This document shows positions 35,245 through 44,094 of a DNA stretch of 64,000 nucleotides, piece by piece (position 1 is the stretch's first letter; every line of letters starts with the position of its first letter). Both the position numbers and the translations under genes were made by a program. The stretch is from positions 1,178,001 to 1,242,000 of the forward strand of contig NZ_CP124614.1 of the NCBI RefSeq assembly GCF_029958905.1, given 5' to 3'. Below the pieces are notes generated by a model. That model saw only the letters and a list, made by a program, of their open reading frames with translations, searched no databases and was not told where the DNA came from. Source of the DNA: Vibrio sp. YMD68 (GTDB lineage Bacteria; Pseudomonadota; Gammaproteobacteria; Enterobacterales; Vibrionaceae).

Positions 35245-37026
35245 CTATTTCTGAGTTGGAATCGGTAATTTGACTGAAAAGCATGCGCCACCGAGCTTGG
35301 ACTGAGAATAGGTAAGTTGGCCACTCATTCCCTCAATTATCTGATGTGAAATCGACAGCCCTAAACCAAGCCCATTTTTTTTGGTGGTATAAAAAGGGTC
35401 AAAGAGCTGCTTCTTCTGTTGAGGGCTTACGCCTTTGCCGCTATCTTCAATGGTAATGACGACCTCATTGCTTTGGCTAAACGCACTGAGCAGTATGGTC
35501 TTGTTCTGCAACCCTTCCATGGCTTGTATCGCGTTTGTGAACAAGTTAACCAAAACCTGTTCCAACTGAATTCGATTGATCTCTACCATGGGTAATTGAG
35601 ACTCGATGGCTGCTGAAAAACTCACCATGTTTGACTTGATTTGAGGAGACATCAGTTCAGTTGAAGCGTCAATCACAGAGGTAACATGTGTGATTGATTG
35701 ATCCGTGGTCTCTGTTTTTCTGGCGTAAGACTTTAGCTGTTCACTGATTTTAGCCATGCGTTCGGTTAAGGCAGAGATTCGAATTAAATTATCGTTCACT
35801 CTGTCGAACTTCTGTTTCTCTAAAAAACGCTTTCCATTGTCGGCAAAACTTCGAATAGCGGCCAAGGGATTATTGAGTTCATGGCTGATGCTGGCGGACA
35901 TTTGCCCTAACACAGCGAGCTTCGCCGCCTGAATCAATTCTTCTTGCGTTTGTCTCAGCGCTTTTTCGGTTTGCATTCGCTCGCCAATTTCTGCATGTAA
36001 CTCGGCAGTGCGAGTCATGACTTGAAATTCAAGTCTTTGCTTGGCTTCCATTTGAACTTGTTCTAATTGGCGATGTTTAAGCTTGCGATTCAACAATAAT
36101 AAAATAGTCAGATACGCGACACTCAGAACCAGAGTAAGGATGCCAATAAAAACAAACGAACTCCAAACCAAGATGCGCTGAGGTGTTAGCACACGGATGG
36201 TTAAGGGGAGCTGTGATAACTTTCGAGAAGAATAAAAATAGCTATCTAATAATCGGTCTTTGTTAGGGCTAATTAGTTTGCCTTGAACCGCAGAAACATC
36301 ATTGCTGAACCCTAAAGAGCGAATGTCGGTATCGAGGTACTGCTGGCTGCCTTTGATTCGTGTTCTTTGGGCTTCACTTAACGTCGTTAAGCTTTTGAAC
36401 AGCCAATCAGGTTGGTTTGACATAAAGACCACGTTGTCCGGGTCGGTCACTACAAAAAAGTCTTGTTTTCCGCGCCAGCTTTCTTCTATGAGTGATAAAT
36501 CCATTTTGACCACCGTCACCCCGATCACTTCGGCAGCCAAAGTAATCGGATACGAGTAGTAGTAACCTCGTTGACCCGATGTCGAACCTAGAGCGAAGTA
36601 GCGGCTGGTGTTTCCTTCCAACGCTTCTTGAAAATAAGGGCGCCATGCGAAATTTCGGCCCACAAAGGTGCGTGACATATTCCAATTGCTAGCCGCAATG
36701 GTTGTTCCATTTCGGTCAATAAGGTACGTATCGGCCGCTTGAATAACGGAATTTACTTGTTCTAGGTATCGGTTAGTGACTTCAATTTGTGCACTGTTAG
36801 CCGGGGCGAGCAGGGCATCTCGCAGTTCTTGGTCTTTTGACAGTAACTGAGGAATATGGTCGTACTTATCTAACTTTGAGGTGATATATTCAGAAAATCG
36901 GTCCAGCTGTGTCTGGTGGACAGCGTAGATATCTTGTTTTTGTAGATCCCAAACCAGTTTTGTTCCGATCACGGTACAAAAAACAAAGATAATGATGAAA
37001 CCAATATTTAAATGCTTAATGGTCAA
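35245..37026 (-). CDS. dctB: C4-dicarboxylate sensor histidine kinase DctB
   Basis: 593 aa. TM1 is about 7-27, a long periplasmic tandem-PAS-type sensor follows to about 288, TM2 is about 292-318, then a coiled coil. The HisKA box SASISHELNNPLAAIRSFADN is near residue 380. The ATPase domain holds NLFTNAIQAME and GLGLGLSISHQI. The start is read as TTG at 37026 because AGGGG lies 7 nt upstream and no better ATG is in frame nearby. It phosphorylates DctD. Confidence 0.93.
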   Translation of the reverse strand: MTIKHLNIGFIIIFVFCTVIGTKLVWDLQKQDIYAVHQTQLDRFSEYITSKLDKYDHIPQLLSKDQELRDALLAPANSAQIEVTNRYLEQVNSVIQAADTYLIDRNGTTIAASNWNMSRTFVGRNFAWRPYFQEALEGNTSRYFALGSTSGQRGYYYSYPITLAAEVIGVTVVKMDLSLIEESWRGKQDFFVVTDPDNVVFMSNQPDWLFKSLTTLSEAQRTRIKGSQQYLDTDIRSLGFSNDVSAVQGKLISPNKDRLLDSYFYSSRKLSQLPLTIRVLTPQRILVWSSFVFIGILTLVLSVAYLTILLLLNRKLKHRQLEQVQMEAKQRLEFQVMTRTAELHAEIGERMQTEKALRQTQEELIQAAKLAVLGQMSASISHELNNPLAAIRSFADNGKRFLEKQKFDRVNDNLIRISALTERMAKISEQLKSYARKTETTDQSITHVTSVIDASTELMSPQIKSNMVSFSAAIESQLPMVEINRIQLEQVLVNLFTNAIQAMEGLQNKTILLSAFSQSNEVVITIEDSGKGVSPQQKKQLFDPFYTTKKNGLGLGLSISHQIIEGMSGQLTYSQSKLGGACFSVKLPIPTQK

Positions 37027-37127
37027 CCTGTTGCCCCTTCATTCGATACCCGTCTAGATTAAATGTTGGGTGAAAATTGGACGTAAAAAGTTGCGAAATA
37101 TGCGTGATAAAACAGGAGCAAGATCTC

Positions 37128-37149
37128 TTTTTAGTACTTTTACTAAAAA
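37128..37149. other. AT-rich perfect dyad upstream of dctB
   Basis: TTTTTAGTA (37128-37136) is followed after 4 nt by TACTAAAAA (37141-37149). It is about 100 nt upstream of the dctB start, in the dctB-tig intergenic region. The T-tract/A-tract symmetry suits a regulator site or a weak bidirectional terminator. Confidence 0.45.
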
Positions 37150-37430
37150 ATTAGCGCGAGTCTCTTGAAAACTCATACCTAGCCCCCACTTTTATTCTCA
37201 GGTGGTTTTCCAATGGTGGAAATTAAAGCAGTCAGTCACGAAATTAGACTTATGCATCATCCTATCGTAATGAACGACTCGACAGTCTGGACTTCCCTCG
37301 ATAGAATGCTGCGTCTAAAATTTTGTCTTGAGACTAATAGGAGATACCTTCGTTTTGTAGAGACAAGTGGGAACGATTTATCGTCGTCACTTGTTGCCAC
37401 GAATAGTCAAGAAGATATCACTGATTAGTC

Positions 37431-37454
37431 CAATACTAGAAGTTTCTAGTATTG
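37431..37454. other. Near-perfect 24-bp palindrome upstream of tig
   Basis: CAATACTAGAA (37431-37441) and TTCTAGTATTG (37444-37454) are separated by only 2 nt. No T-run follows. A loop this small favours a protein-binding site over an RNA hairpin. The rest of the 545-nt gap (37027-37571) contains a doubtful 71-codon frame (37213-37428) with no good ribosome-binding site, and presumably the tig and dctBD promoters. Confidence 0.5.
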
Positions 37455-37571
37455 ATGCTCAATTTAACTAAGCACGGCTTAACGTCGTATAAAGATGCAG
37501 TCATTCATAGGTTATCTATGTTACTGGCTCACCAGCTCAGATACCTGAGCCATTTTTGAGGTTTAAAAATA

Positions 37572-38879
37572 ATGCAAGTTACTGTTGAAACGCTAGAAGG
37601 CCTAGAGCGCCGTCTTAATATTACTGTTCCTGCTGCGAACATTGAAGATGCTGTTACTGCTGAACTGCGTAATATCGCTAAAAATCGTCGTTTCGATGGT
37701 TTCCGTAAAGGCAAAGTGCCGATGAAAATGGTAGCGAAAATGTACGGACAGGCAGTACGTCAAGACGTACTAGGTGAAGTGATGCAGCGTCACTTTATCG
37801 AAGCTATCGTTAAAGAAAAAACGAATCCAGCGGGCGCACCTACTTTTGCTCCAGTAGAAAACAAAGCAGGCGAAGATCTAGTATTCACTGCTACTTTTGA
37901 AGTCTACCCAGAAGTTGAGCTGAAGGGCCTAGAAAGCATCACTGTTGAAAAACCTGCAGTTGAAGTTAAAGATGGCGATGTAGAAGAGATGATCGATACT
38001 CTACGTAAGCAACAAGCGACTTGGGCTGAAGTGGATTCTGCAGCGGAAGAAGGCACTCGTGCAACGATCGATTTCGTTGGTTCTATCGATGGTGAAGAGT
38101 TTGAAGGCGGCAAAGCTGAAAACTTCCCTCTAGAAATGGGCGCTGGCCGTATGATTCCAGGTTTTGAAGACGGTATCACTGGTAAAACAGCCGGTATGGA
38201 ATTTGAAATCGACGTAAACTTCCCAGAAGATTACCACGCTGAAAACCTAAAAGGTAAAGCAGCGAAATTTGCTATCAAAGTCAACAAAGTTGAAGCTCGT
38301 GAACTACCAGAAATCAACGATGAGTTCGTGGCTAAGTTTGGTGTTGCTGAAGGCGGCGTTGATGCACTTAAAGCTGAAGTTCGCAAGAATATGGAACGTG
38401 AGCTTAAGCAAGCAGTTAAGAACCGCATCAAAGAGCAAGCCATTGACGGCCTTGTTGAGCAAAACAACATCGACGTTCCAGTTGCCCTAATTGACCAAGA
38501 GATCGTTGGCCTGCGTCAACAAGCGGCTCAACGCTTTGGCGGTAACCCAGAAGCTGCAGAGCAACTTCCACGTGAATTGTTCGAAGAGCAAGCTAAACGT
38601 CGCGTAGTGGTTGGTCTTCTTCTAGGTGAAGTGATCAAGTCTGAAGAGCTAAAAGCTGACGATGAGAAAGTGAAAGCTATCATCGAAGAAATGGCGACAG
38701 CATACGAAGATCCATCTGAAGTTGTTGCATACTACGAGCAGAACGAACAAATGATGAACAACATGCGCAACGTGGCTCTAGAAGAGCAAGCGATTGATGC
38801 CATCATTGCTAAAGCTCAGGTTACTGAAAAGGAAGTTGGCTTTAACGAGCTAATGAACCAACAGCAACCAGCTCAATAA
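37572..38879 (+). CDS. tig: Trigger factor, ribosome-associated chaperone
   Basis: 435 aa. The N-terminal ribosome-binding domain has [11 protein letters not shown] (near 44, the L23-docking signature). The FKBP-type PPIase domain is about 160-245 ([20 protein letters not shown]), and the C-terminal helical chaperone arms follow. It binds nascent chains at the exit tunnel. It heads the tig-clpP-clpX-lon region and ends at a strong terminator just before clpP. Confidence 0.97.
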   Translation: MQVTVETLEGLERRLNITVPAANIEDAVTAELRNIAKNRRFDGFRKGKVPMKMVAKMYGQAVRQDVLGEVMQRHFIEAIVKEKTNPAGAPTFAPVENKAGEDLVFTATFEVYPEVELKGLESITVEKPAVEVKDGDVEEMIDTLRKQQATWAEVDSAAEEGTRATIDFVGSIDGEEFEGGKAENFPLEMGAGRMIPGFEDGITGKTAGMEFEIDVNFPEDYHAENLKGKAAKFAIKVNKVEARELPEINDEFVAKFGVAEGGVDALKAEVRKNMERELKQAVKNRIKEQAIDGLVEQNNIDVPVALIDQEIVGLRQQAAQRFGGNPEAAEQLPRELFEEQAKRRVVVGLLLGEVIKSEELKADDEKVKAIIEEMATAYEDPSEVVAYYEQNEQMMNNMRNVALEEQAIDAIIAKAQVTEKEVGFNELMNQQQPAQ

Positions 38880-38927
38880 GCAATATATTGTGTAGGTAGT
38901 TGACTTAACGTGAACTATTCTGCTAAC

Positions 38928-38967
38928 AATGGTCCGTATGATACTTATCATCCGGACCATTTATTTT
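38928..38967 (+). terminator. Terminator between tig and clpP
   Basis: AATGGTCCG (38928-38936) pairs with CGGACCATT (38953-38961), with an inner ATGAT/ATCAT extension and a T-rich tail. It ends 14 nt before the clpP ATG and overlaps the clpP leader, so either the clpP promoter is upstream and read-through occurs, or the hairpin regulates clpP. Confidence 0.85.
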
Positions 38968-38981
38968 AGGGACATAAGAAT

Positions 38982-39608
38982 ATGAGCTACCAAGAACAAA
39001 ATGCAATGTCACCGATTCTAAGCGCTTTAGTGCCAATGGTTGTTGAACAAACTTCCCGTGGCGAGCGTTCTTATGATATTTATTCACGCTTACTAAAAGA
39101 ACGTATTATCTTTTTGACGGGTCAAGTGGAAGACCAAATGGCAAACCTTGTGGTTGCTCAACTGTTGTTCCTTGAATCAGAAAACCCAGACAAAGATATC
39201 TTTCTCTATATTAACTCGCCAGGTGGCAGTGTGACTGCAGGTATGTCGATCTACGACACGATGCAGTACATTAAGCCAAACGTCAGCACCGTATGTATGG
39301 GACAAGCATGTTCTATGGGTGCGTTCTTACTGGCAGGCGGTGCGCCGGGTAAGCGTCATGTATTGCCTAACTCTCGTGTGATGATTCACCAGCCATTAGG
39401 CGGCTTCCAAGGCCAAGCGTCTGATATCCAAATTCATGCGCAAGAAATTCTAACAATTAAGCAAAAGTTAAATAAATTGCTCGCTGAACATACCGGTCAA
39501 CCGCTAGAAGTGGTTGAACGTGACACTGATCGTGATAACTTCATGTCAGCGGATCAAGCAGTAGAATATGGCTTAGTTGATTCTGTATTGACACGAAATG
39601 CTGAGTGA
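38982..39608 (+). CDS. clpP: ATP-dependent Clp protease proteolytic subunit
   Basis: 208 aa. The catalytic triad is visible: Ser in [11 protein letters not shown] (near 112), His in VMIHQPLGG (near 137) and Asp in [11 protein letters not shown] (near 186). It forms the 14-mer chamber used by ClpX and ClpA. AGGGA precedes the ATG. clpX follows after 81 nt, a gap that includes a plausible second promoter. Confidence 0.98.
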   Translation: MSYQEQNAMSPILSALVPMVVEQTSRGERSYDIYSRLLKERIIFLTGQVEDQMANLVVAQLLFLESENPDKDIFLYINSPGGSVTAGMSIYDTMQYIKPNVSTVCMGQACSMGAFLLAGGAPGKRHVLPNSRVMIHQPLGGFQGQASDIQIHAQEILTIKQKLNKLLAEHTGQPLEVVERDTDRDNFMSADQAVEYGLVDSVLTRNAE

Positions 39609-39689
39609 TTTAATCAAAATTGTTTCACGCATTTCGAGTAGATTTGATATACACTCAAACATAAAGAGTAAAGGCTAAGAGGTTAGCGA

Positions 39690-40970
39690 ATGACAGATAA
39701 AAGCAAAGAGAGTGGTAGCAGTAAACTGCTTTACTGTTCTTTCTGTGGCAAAAGCCAGCACGAAGTTCGCAAGCTAATCGCAGGTCCTTCCGTTTACATC
39801 TGTGATGAATGTGTCGATTTATGTAACGACATTATTCGCGAAGAGATTAAGGATGTTCTTCCTAAGAAGCAATCTGAAGCGTTACCGACGCCTAGAGAGA
39901 TTCGTGAACACCTTGATGATTATGTAATTGGCCAAGATTACGCGAAGAAAGTGCTAGCTGTGGCGGTATATAACCACTACAAGCGTCTACGTAACGGTGA
40001 CACCACTAGCGAAGGTGTTGAGCTTGGTAAGAGTAATATCTTACTTATCGGCCCAACCGGTAGCGGTAAAACATTATTAGCAGAAACACTCGCTCGTTTC
40101 TTGGATGTGCCATTTACAATGGCAGATGCAACGACATTAACGGAAGCGGGTTATGTGGGTGAAGACGTAGAAAACATCATTCAAAAACTGCTGCAAAAAT
40201 GTGATTATGATGTTGCTAAAGCGGAACGTGGTATCGTCTACATCGATGAAATTGATAAAATCTCTCGTAAAGCTGAGAACCCATCGATTACACGTGATGT
40301 TTCTGGTGAAGGCGTACAGCAAGCGTTGTTGAAGCTTGTTGAAGGTACCGTTGCTTCAGTACCACCTCAAGGTGGTCGTAAGCACCCACAACAAGAATTC
40401 CTACAAGTTGATACTTCTAAGATCCTATTTATCTGTGGCGGCGCGTTCGCTGGATTGGATAAGGTCATAGAGCAACGTGTTGAAACAGGCAGTGGTATTG
40501 GCTTTGGCGCAGATGTTCGCTCTAAAGATGAAACCAGAACCATCGGTGAGCTGTTTAAGAAAGTGGAACCAGAAGACTTGGTGAAGTACGGTTTGATTCC
40601 GGAATTTATCGGTCGACTTCCTGTCACAACAACACTGACAGAGCTAGATGAAGAAGCATTGATTCAAATTCTATGTGAGCCAAAGAATGCACTAACTAAG
40701 CAGTATGGTGCGCTATTTGACCTTGAAAATGTAGAATTAGAATTCCGAGAAGATGCGCTTCGAGCGATTGCTAAAAAAGCAATGAACCGCAAAACGGGTG
40801 CTCGTGGCTTGCGTTCAATTTTAGAGGGCGTACTTCTAGAAACGATGTACGAACTGCCTTCGGTGAGCGACGTAAGTAAAGTGGTTATTGACGAAACCGT
40901 GATTAATGGAGAGTCTGAACCGCTGTTGATTTACAGCAACACAGACAATCAAGCGGCGGGCGCAGACTAA
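39690..40970 (+). CDS. clpX: ClpX, ATP-dependent unfoldase
   Basis: 426 aa. The N-terminal zinc-binding domain has CSFCGKSQ and CDECVDLC (four Cys). The AAA+ module has Walker A GPTGSGKT, Walker [11 protein letters not shown], the pore loop YVGEDV, and sensor regions including the GARGLRSI box. It unfolds ssrA-tagged and other substrates for ClpP; the IGFGADVRS segment is the ClpP-binding IGF loop. AGAGG is upstream of the ATG. Terminator at 40991. Confidence 0.98.
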   Translation: MTDKSKESGSSKLLYCSFCGKSQHEVRKLIAGPSVYICDECVDLCNDIIREEIKDVLPKKQSEALPTPREIREHLDDYVIGQDYAKKVLAVAVYNHYKRLRNGDTTSEGVELGKSNILLIGPTGSGKTLLAETLARFLDVPFTMADATTLTEAGYVGEDVENIIQKLLQKCDYDVAKAERGIVYIDEIDKISRKAENPSITRDVSGEGVQQALLKLVEGTVASVPPQGGRKHPQQEFLQVDTSKILFICGGAFAGLDKVIEQRVETGSGIGFGADVRSKDETRTIGELFKKVEPEDLVKYGLIPEFIGRLPVTTTLTELDEEALIQILCEPKNALTKQYGALFDLENVELEFREDALRAIAKKAMNRKTGARGLRSILEGVLLETMYELPSVSDVSKVVIDETVINGESEPLLIYSNTDNQAAGAD

Positions 40971-40990
40971 CCCAACTAGGCATTTGTTTT

Positions 40991-41021
40991 AAAAGGAGGT
41001 AATCAATTACCTCCTTTTTTT
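40991..41021 (+). terminator. Terminator of clpX
   Basis: AAAAGGAGGTAAT pairs with ATTACCTCCTTTT around a 2-nt loop, followed by a T-run. The symmetrical A/T flanks also allow termination in the other direction. Confidence 0.94.
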
Positions 41022-41030
41022 ATTCTGTTA

Positions 41031-41057
41031 TTGAAACCACACCATTAGCCCCCATAT
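41031..41057 (+). promoter_or_regulatory. Sigma-32 (heat-shock) promoter of lon
   Basis: TTGAAA (41031-41036) and CCCCATAT (41050-41057) are separated by 13 bp, matching the RpoH consensus (CTTGAAA, N13-15, CCCCATNT) closely. It lies about 50 nt before the lon ATG. E. coli lon is a known RpoH gene. Confidence 0.85.
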
Positions 41058-41105
41058 ACTCATAAATAGTCATACGTTTAATGTTAAAGCGGAAGAGAGA
41101 ATAAT

Positions 41106-43466
41106 ATGAACTTGGAGCGTTCCGAGCGTATCGAGATCCCCGTCCTACCTCTGCGAGATGTAGTTGTTTACCCTCACATGGTCATCCCGTTGTTTGTTGG
41201 TCGTGAAAAATCGATTAGTTGCTTAGAAGCGGCGATGGATAACAATAAACAAGTGTTATTGGTTGCCCAAAAACAAGCGGATACAGACGAACCAGAGTTA
41301 GAGGACTTGTTTACTGTTGGTACTGTTGCCACAATTTTGCAACTTCTCAAACTCCCTGATGGTACGGTAAAAGTCCTGGTTGAAGGCCAACAGCGCGCTA
41401 AAATAACTGAATTTAAAGAAAACGAATTCTTCCTTGCCGAGGCACAATTCCTAGAAACTCCGGATCTTGATGAGAAAGAGCAGGAAGTGGTTGTACGCAG
41501 TGCAATTAACCAATTTGAAGGATTCATCAAGCTGAATAAAAAAATCCCACCAGAAGTGCTCACTTCTTTAAATGGGATTGATGAAGCCGCTCGCCTGGCG
41601 GATACCATTGCCGCTCACATGCCATTAAAGCTTGATGATAAACAACAAGTTTTAGAGATTCTTGATGTGATTCAGCGTCTAGAATTCTTAATGGGCCAAA
41701 TGGAATCAGAAATCGACATACTTCAAGTCGAGAAGCGTATTCGTGGTCGCGTTAAAAAACAGATGGAAAAGTCTCAGCGCGAGTACTATCTGAATGAGCA
41801 AATGAAAGCCATCCAAAAAGAATTGGGTGAAACAGAAGACGGTGTTGATGAATTCGAGGTTCTTAAAAAGAAAATCGAAGATTCAAAAATGCCGCAAGAA
41901 GCACGAGAAAAGACAGAACAAGAGCTGCAAAAGCTTAAGATGATGTCACCTATGTCTGCTGAAGCGACGGTTGTACGCAGCTATATTGATTGGATGGTCG
42001 GTGTGCCATGGACAAAGCGTTCAAAAGTTAAAAAGAACTTGGCGAAAGCCGAAGAAACACTGAATGAAGATCATTATGGTTTAGAGCGTGTTAAAGAACG
42101 TATTTTGGAATATTTAGCGGTTCAAAATCGCATCAACAAGCTAAAAGGGCCTATTCTTTGTCTTGTTGGGCCTCCTGGTGTAGGTAAAACGTCTTTAGGT
42201 CGTTCGATTGCATCTGCTACAGGGCGTAAATACACGCGTATGGCGCTTGGTGGTGTACGTGATGAAGCCGAGATTCGTGGTCACCGTCGAACGTATATTG
42301 GTTCATTACCGGGTAAACTCATCCAAAAAATGTCGAAAGTGGGCGTGAAAAACCCATTATTCCTATTAGATGAAATTGATAAAATGTCTTCAGACATGCG
42401 TGGTGATCCATCATCGGCCCTGTTAGAAGTATTGGACCCAGAGCAAAACAATGCCTTTAACGATCATTACCTAGAAGTCGACTATGACTTGTCGGATGTT
42501 ATGTTCGTTGCTACTTCAAACTCAATGAATATTCCCGGCCCATTGCTCGACCGTATGGAAGTGATTCGCCTATCGGGTTACACCGAAGACGAAAAACTGA
42601 ATATCGCTAAGCGACACTTGCTTGATAAACAGATACAGCGTAACGGTTTAAAACCAAAAGAGATTGTGATCGAAGACTCTGCAATCATCGGGATTATTCG
42701 TTACTACACGCGTGAAGCGGGTGTTCGTAGCCTCGAGAGAGAAATATCTAAGATTTGTCGAAAAGCGGTGAAGAACATCCTACTGGATAAAGATCTTAAG
42801 TCTGTTGTTGTTACCATGGACAATCTCAAAGACTACTTAGGCGTCCAGCGTTGTGATTTTGGCAAAGCCGATGATAGTAATCGTGTTGGTCAAGTCACTG
42901 GTTTGGCGTGGACTGAAGTGGGTGGTGATTTACTAACCATTGAAACGGAGTCTATGCCGGGTAAAGGTAAACTTACCCAAACTGGTTCGTTGGGCGATGT
43001 GATGCAAGAATCGATTCAGGCCGCGATGACTGTCGTTCGTGCCCGAGCCGAAAAGCTAGGCATCAATCCTGATTTCTATGAAAAGCGAGATATTCATGTA
43101 CACGTGCCGGAAGGAGCCACCCCTAAAGATGGCCCTAGTGCTGGTATCGCAATGTGTACAGCTTTAGTGTCAAGTTTGACGGGCAACCCAGTTAAAGCCG
43201 AAGTGGCAATGACGGGCGAAATCACACTGCGTGGTGAAGTTTTACCGATCGGTGGTTTAAAAGAGAAACTTTTAGCCGCACACCGAGGTGGCATTACTAC
43301 GGTATTGATTCCAAAAGATAATGAACGTGATTTGGAAGAGATTCCGGACAATGTTATTGCTGATCTCAAGGTGATTCCGGTTCAATGGATTGACGAAGTT
43401 CTAACCGTAGCCCTTGAAAGAGACCCTTCAGGGGTAACGTTGAACGCAGAAAAGAGTGATGTGTAG
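41106..43466 (+). CDS. lon: Lon ATP-dependent protease
   Basis: 786 aa, as expected for LonA. The N-terminal LAN substrate-binding domain (about 1-210) is followed by a coiled coil. The AAA+ domain has Walker A GPPGVGKTS (near 355) and Walker B FLLDEIDKM. The C-terminal Ser-Lys peptidase has catalytic Ser in KDGPSAG (near 678) and the Lys about 43 residues later in GGLKEKL. It degrades misfolded and regulatory proteins. It stands behind its own heat-shock promoter with terminators on both sides. Confidence 0.98.
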   Translation: MNLERSERIEIPVLPLRDVVVYPHMVIPLFVGREKSISCLEAAMDNNKQVLLVAQKQADTDEPELEDLFTVGTVATILQLLKLPDGTVKVLVEGQQRAKITEFKENEFFLAEAQFLETPDLDEKEQEVVVRSAINQFEGFIKLNKKIPPEVLTSLNGIDEAARLADTIAAHMPLKLDDKQQVLEILDVIQRLEFLMGQMESEIDILQVEKRIRGRVKKQMEKSQREYYLNEQMKAIQKELGETEDGVDEFEVLKKKIEDSKMPQEAREKTEQELQKLKMMSPMSAEATVVRSYIDWMVGVPWTKRSKVKKNLAKAEETLNEDHYGLERVKERILEYLAVQNRINKLKGPILCLVGPPGVGKTSLGRSIASATGRKYTRMALGGVRDEAEIRGHRRTYIGSLPGKLIQKMSKVGVKNPLFLLDEIDKMSSDMRGDPSSALLEVLDPEQNNAFNDHYLEVDYDLSDVMFVATSNSMNIPGPLLDRMEVIRLSGYTEDEKLNIAKRHLLDKQIQRNGLKPKEIVIEDSAIIGIIRYYTREAGVRSLEREISKICRKAVKNILLDKDLKSVVVTMDNLKDYLGVQRCDFGKADDSNRVGQVTGLAWTEVGGDLLTIETESMPGKGKLTQTGSLGDVMQESIQAAMTVVRARAEKLGINPDFYEKRDIHVHVPEGATPKDGPSAGIAMCTALVSSLTGNPVKAEVAMTGEITLRGEVLPIGGLKEKLLAAHRGGITTVLIPKDNERDLEEIPDNVIADLKVIPVQWIDEVLTVALERDPSGVTLNAEKSDV

Positions 43467-43482
43467 CAAAAATAAGTAAAAG

Positions 43483-43524
43483 AACACGCTGATTAGCTTA
43501 AAAATGCTTGTCAGCGTTTTTTTT
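43483..43524 (+). terminator. Terminator of lon
   Basis: ACGCTGA (within 43483-43492) pairs with TCAGCGT (from 43511), followed by a run of eight Ts, 17 nt after the stop. Confidence 0.88.
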
Positions 43525-43647
43525 GGGCGCTAACGTTATCCACTAAGGCTGAAGCCTGTTGTATCAAGGCTTAGGCTAAATTCAAAAACGTAAATGGAAC
43601 GAAAGCTACCTACACAATAATAACAGGTAGCGCAAAGGGGAATCACA

Positions 43648-43920
43648 GTGAATAAGACACAATTAGTAGAAAATATTGCAGAGAAAGCGGACCTTTCAAA
43701 AGCTTCGGCAGGCCGTGCATTAGATGCATTTATTGAAGCAGTAGGCGGTACTCTACAATCTGGTGACCAGGTTGCACTAGTCGGCTTTGGTACTTTCAGC
43801 GTTCGCACTCGTGCAGCACGCACTGGACGTAACCCTAAAACGGGTGAAGAAATTCAAATTGCAGAAGCAAAAGTACCAGCATTCAAAGCGGGTAAAGCAC
43901 TAAAAGATGCTTGTAACTAA
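43648..43920 (+). CDS. hupB: DNA-binding protein HU-beta
   Basis: 90 aa, the HU size. [25 protein letters not shown] at the start and the DNA-wrapping arm [12 protein letters not shown] with the intercalating Pro are typical; the lon-hupB-ppiD order identifies the beta form. Nucleoid protein bending DNA without sequence preference. The AAAGGGG Shine-Dalgarno is close upstream. Ends at the 43995 terminator. Confidence 0.97.
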   Translation: MNKTQLVENIAEKADLSKASAGRALDAFIEAVGGTLQSGDQVALVGFGTFSVRTRAARTGRNPKTGEEIQIAEAKVPAFKAGKALKDACN

Positions 43921-43994
43921 GTTATTGTTAGCTTAGCTTTTGCAAAGTTAGCTTCTGAAAATTTCAGCAGTCGCTTTCAAAGAATATGATATTT

Positions 43995-44026
43995 ATGCGC
44001 ATCCTACTGATGCGCATTTCTTTTTC
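43995..44026 (+). terminator. Terminator of hupB
   Basis: ATGCGCAT occurs at 43995-44002 and 44010-44017. Being self-complementary, the two copies form an 8-bp stem with a 7-nt loop, followed by a T-rich tail. Confidence 0.85.
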
Positions 44027-44094
44027 TGGTATCATCACGCAAATAATTTTTTACTTCGAAGTATTACGCTTCGTCTTTAGAGAGCAATTAAATT

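Noticed and set aside
37213..37428. 71-codon open frame upstream of tig
   Set aside because: No good ribosome-binding site, mixed composition without domain features, and it lies in a regulatory gap with palindromes. Kept only as a remark.
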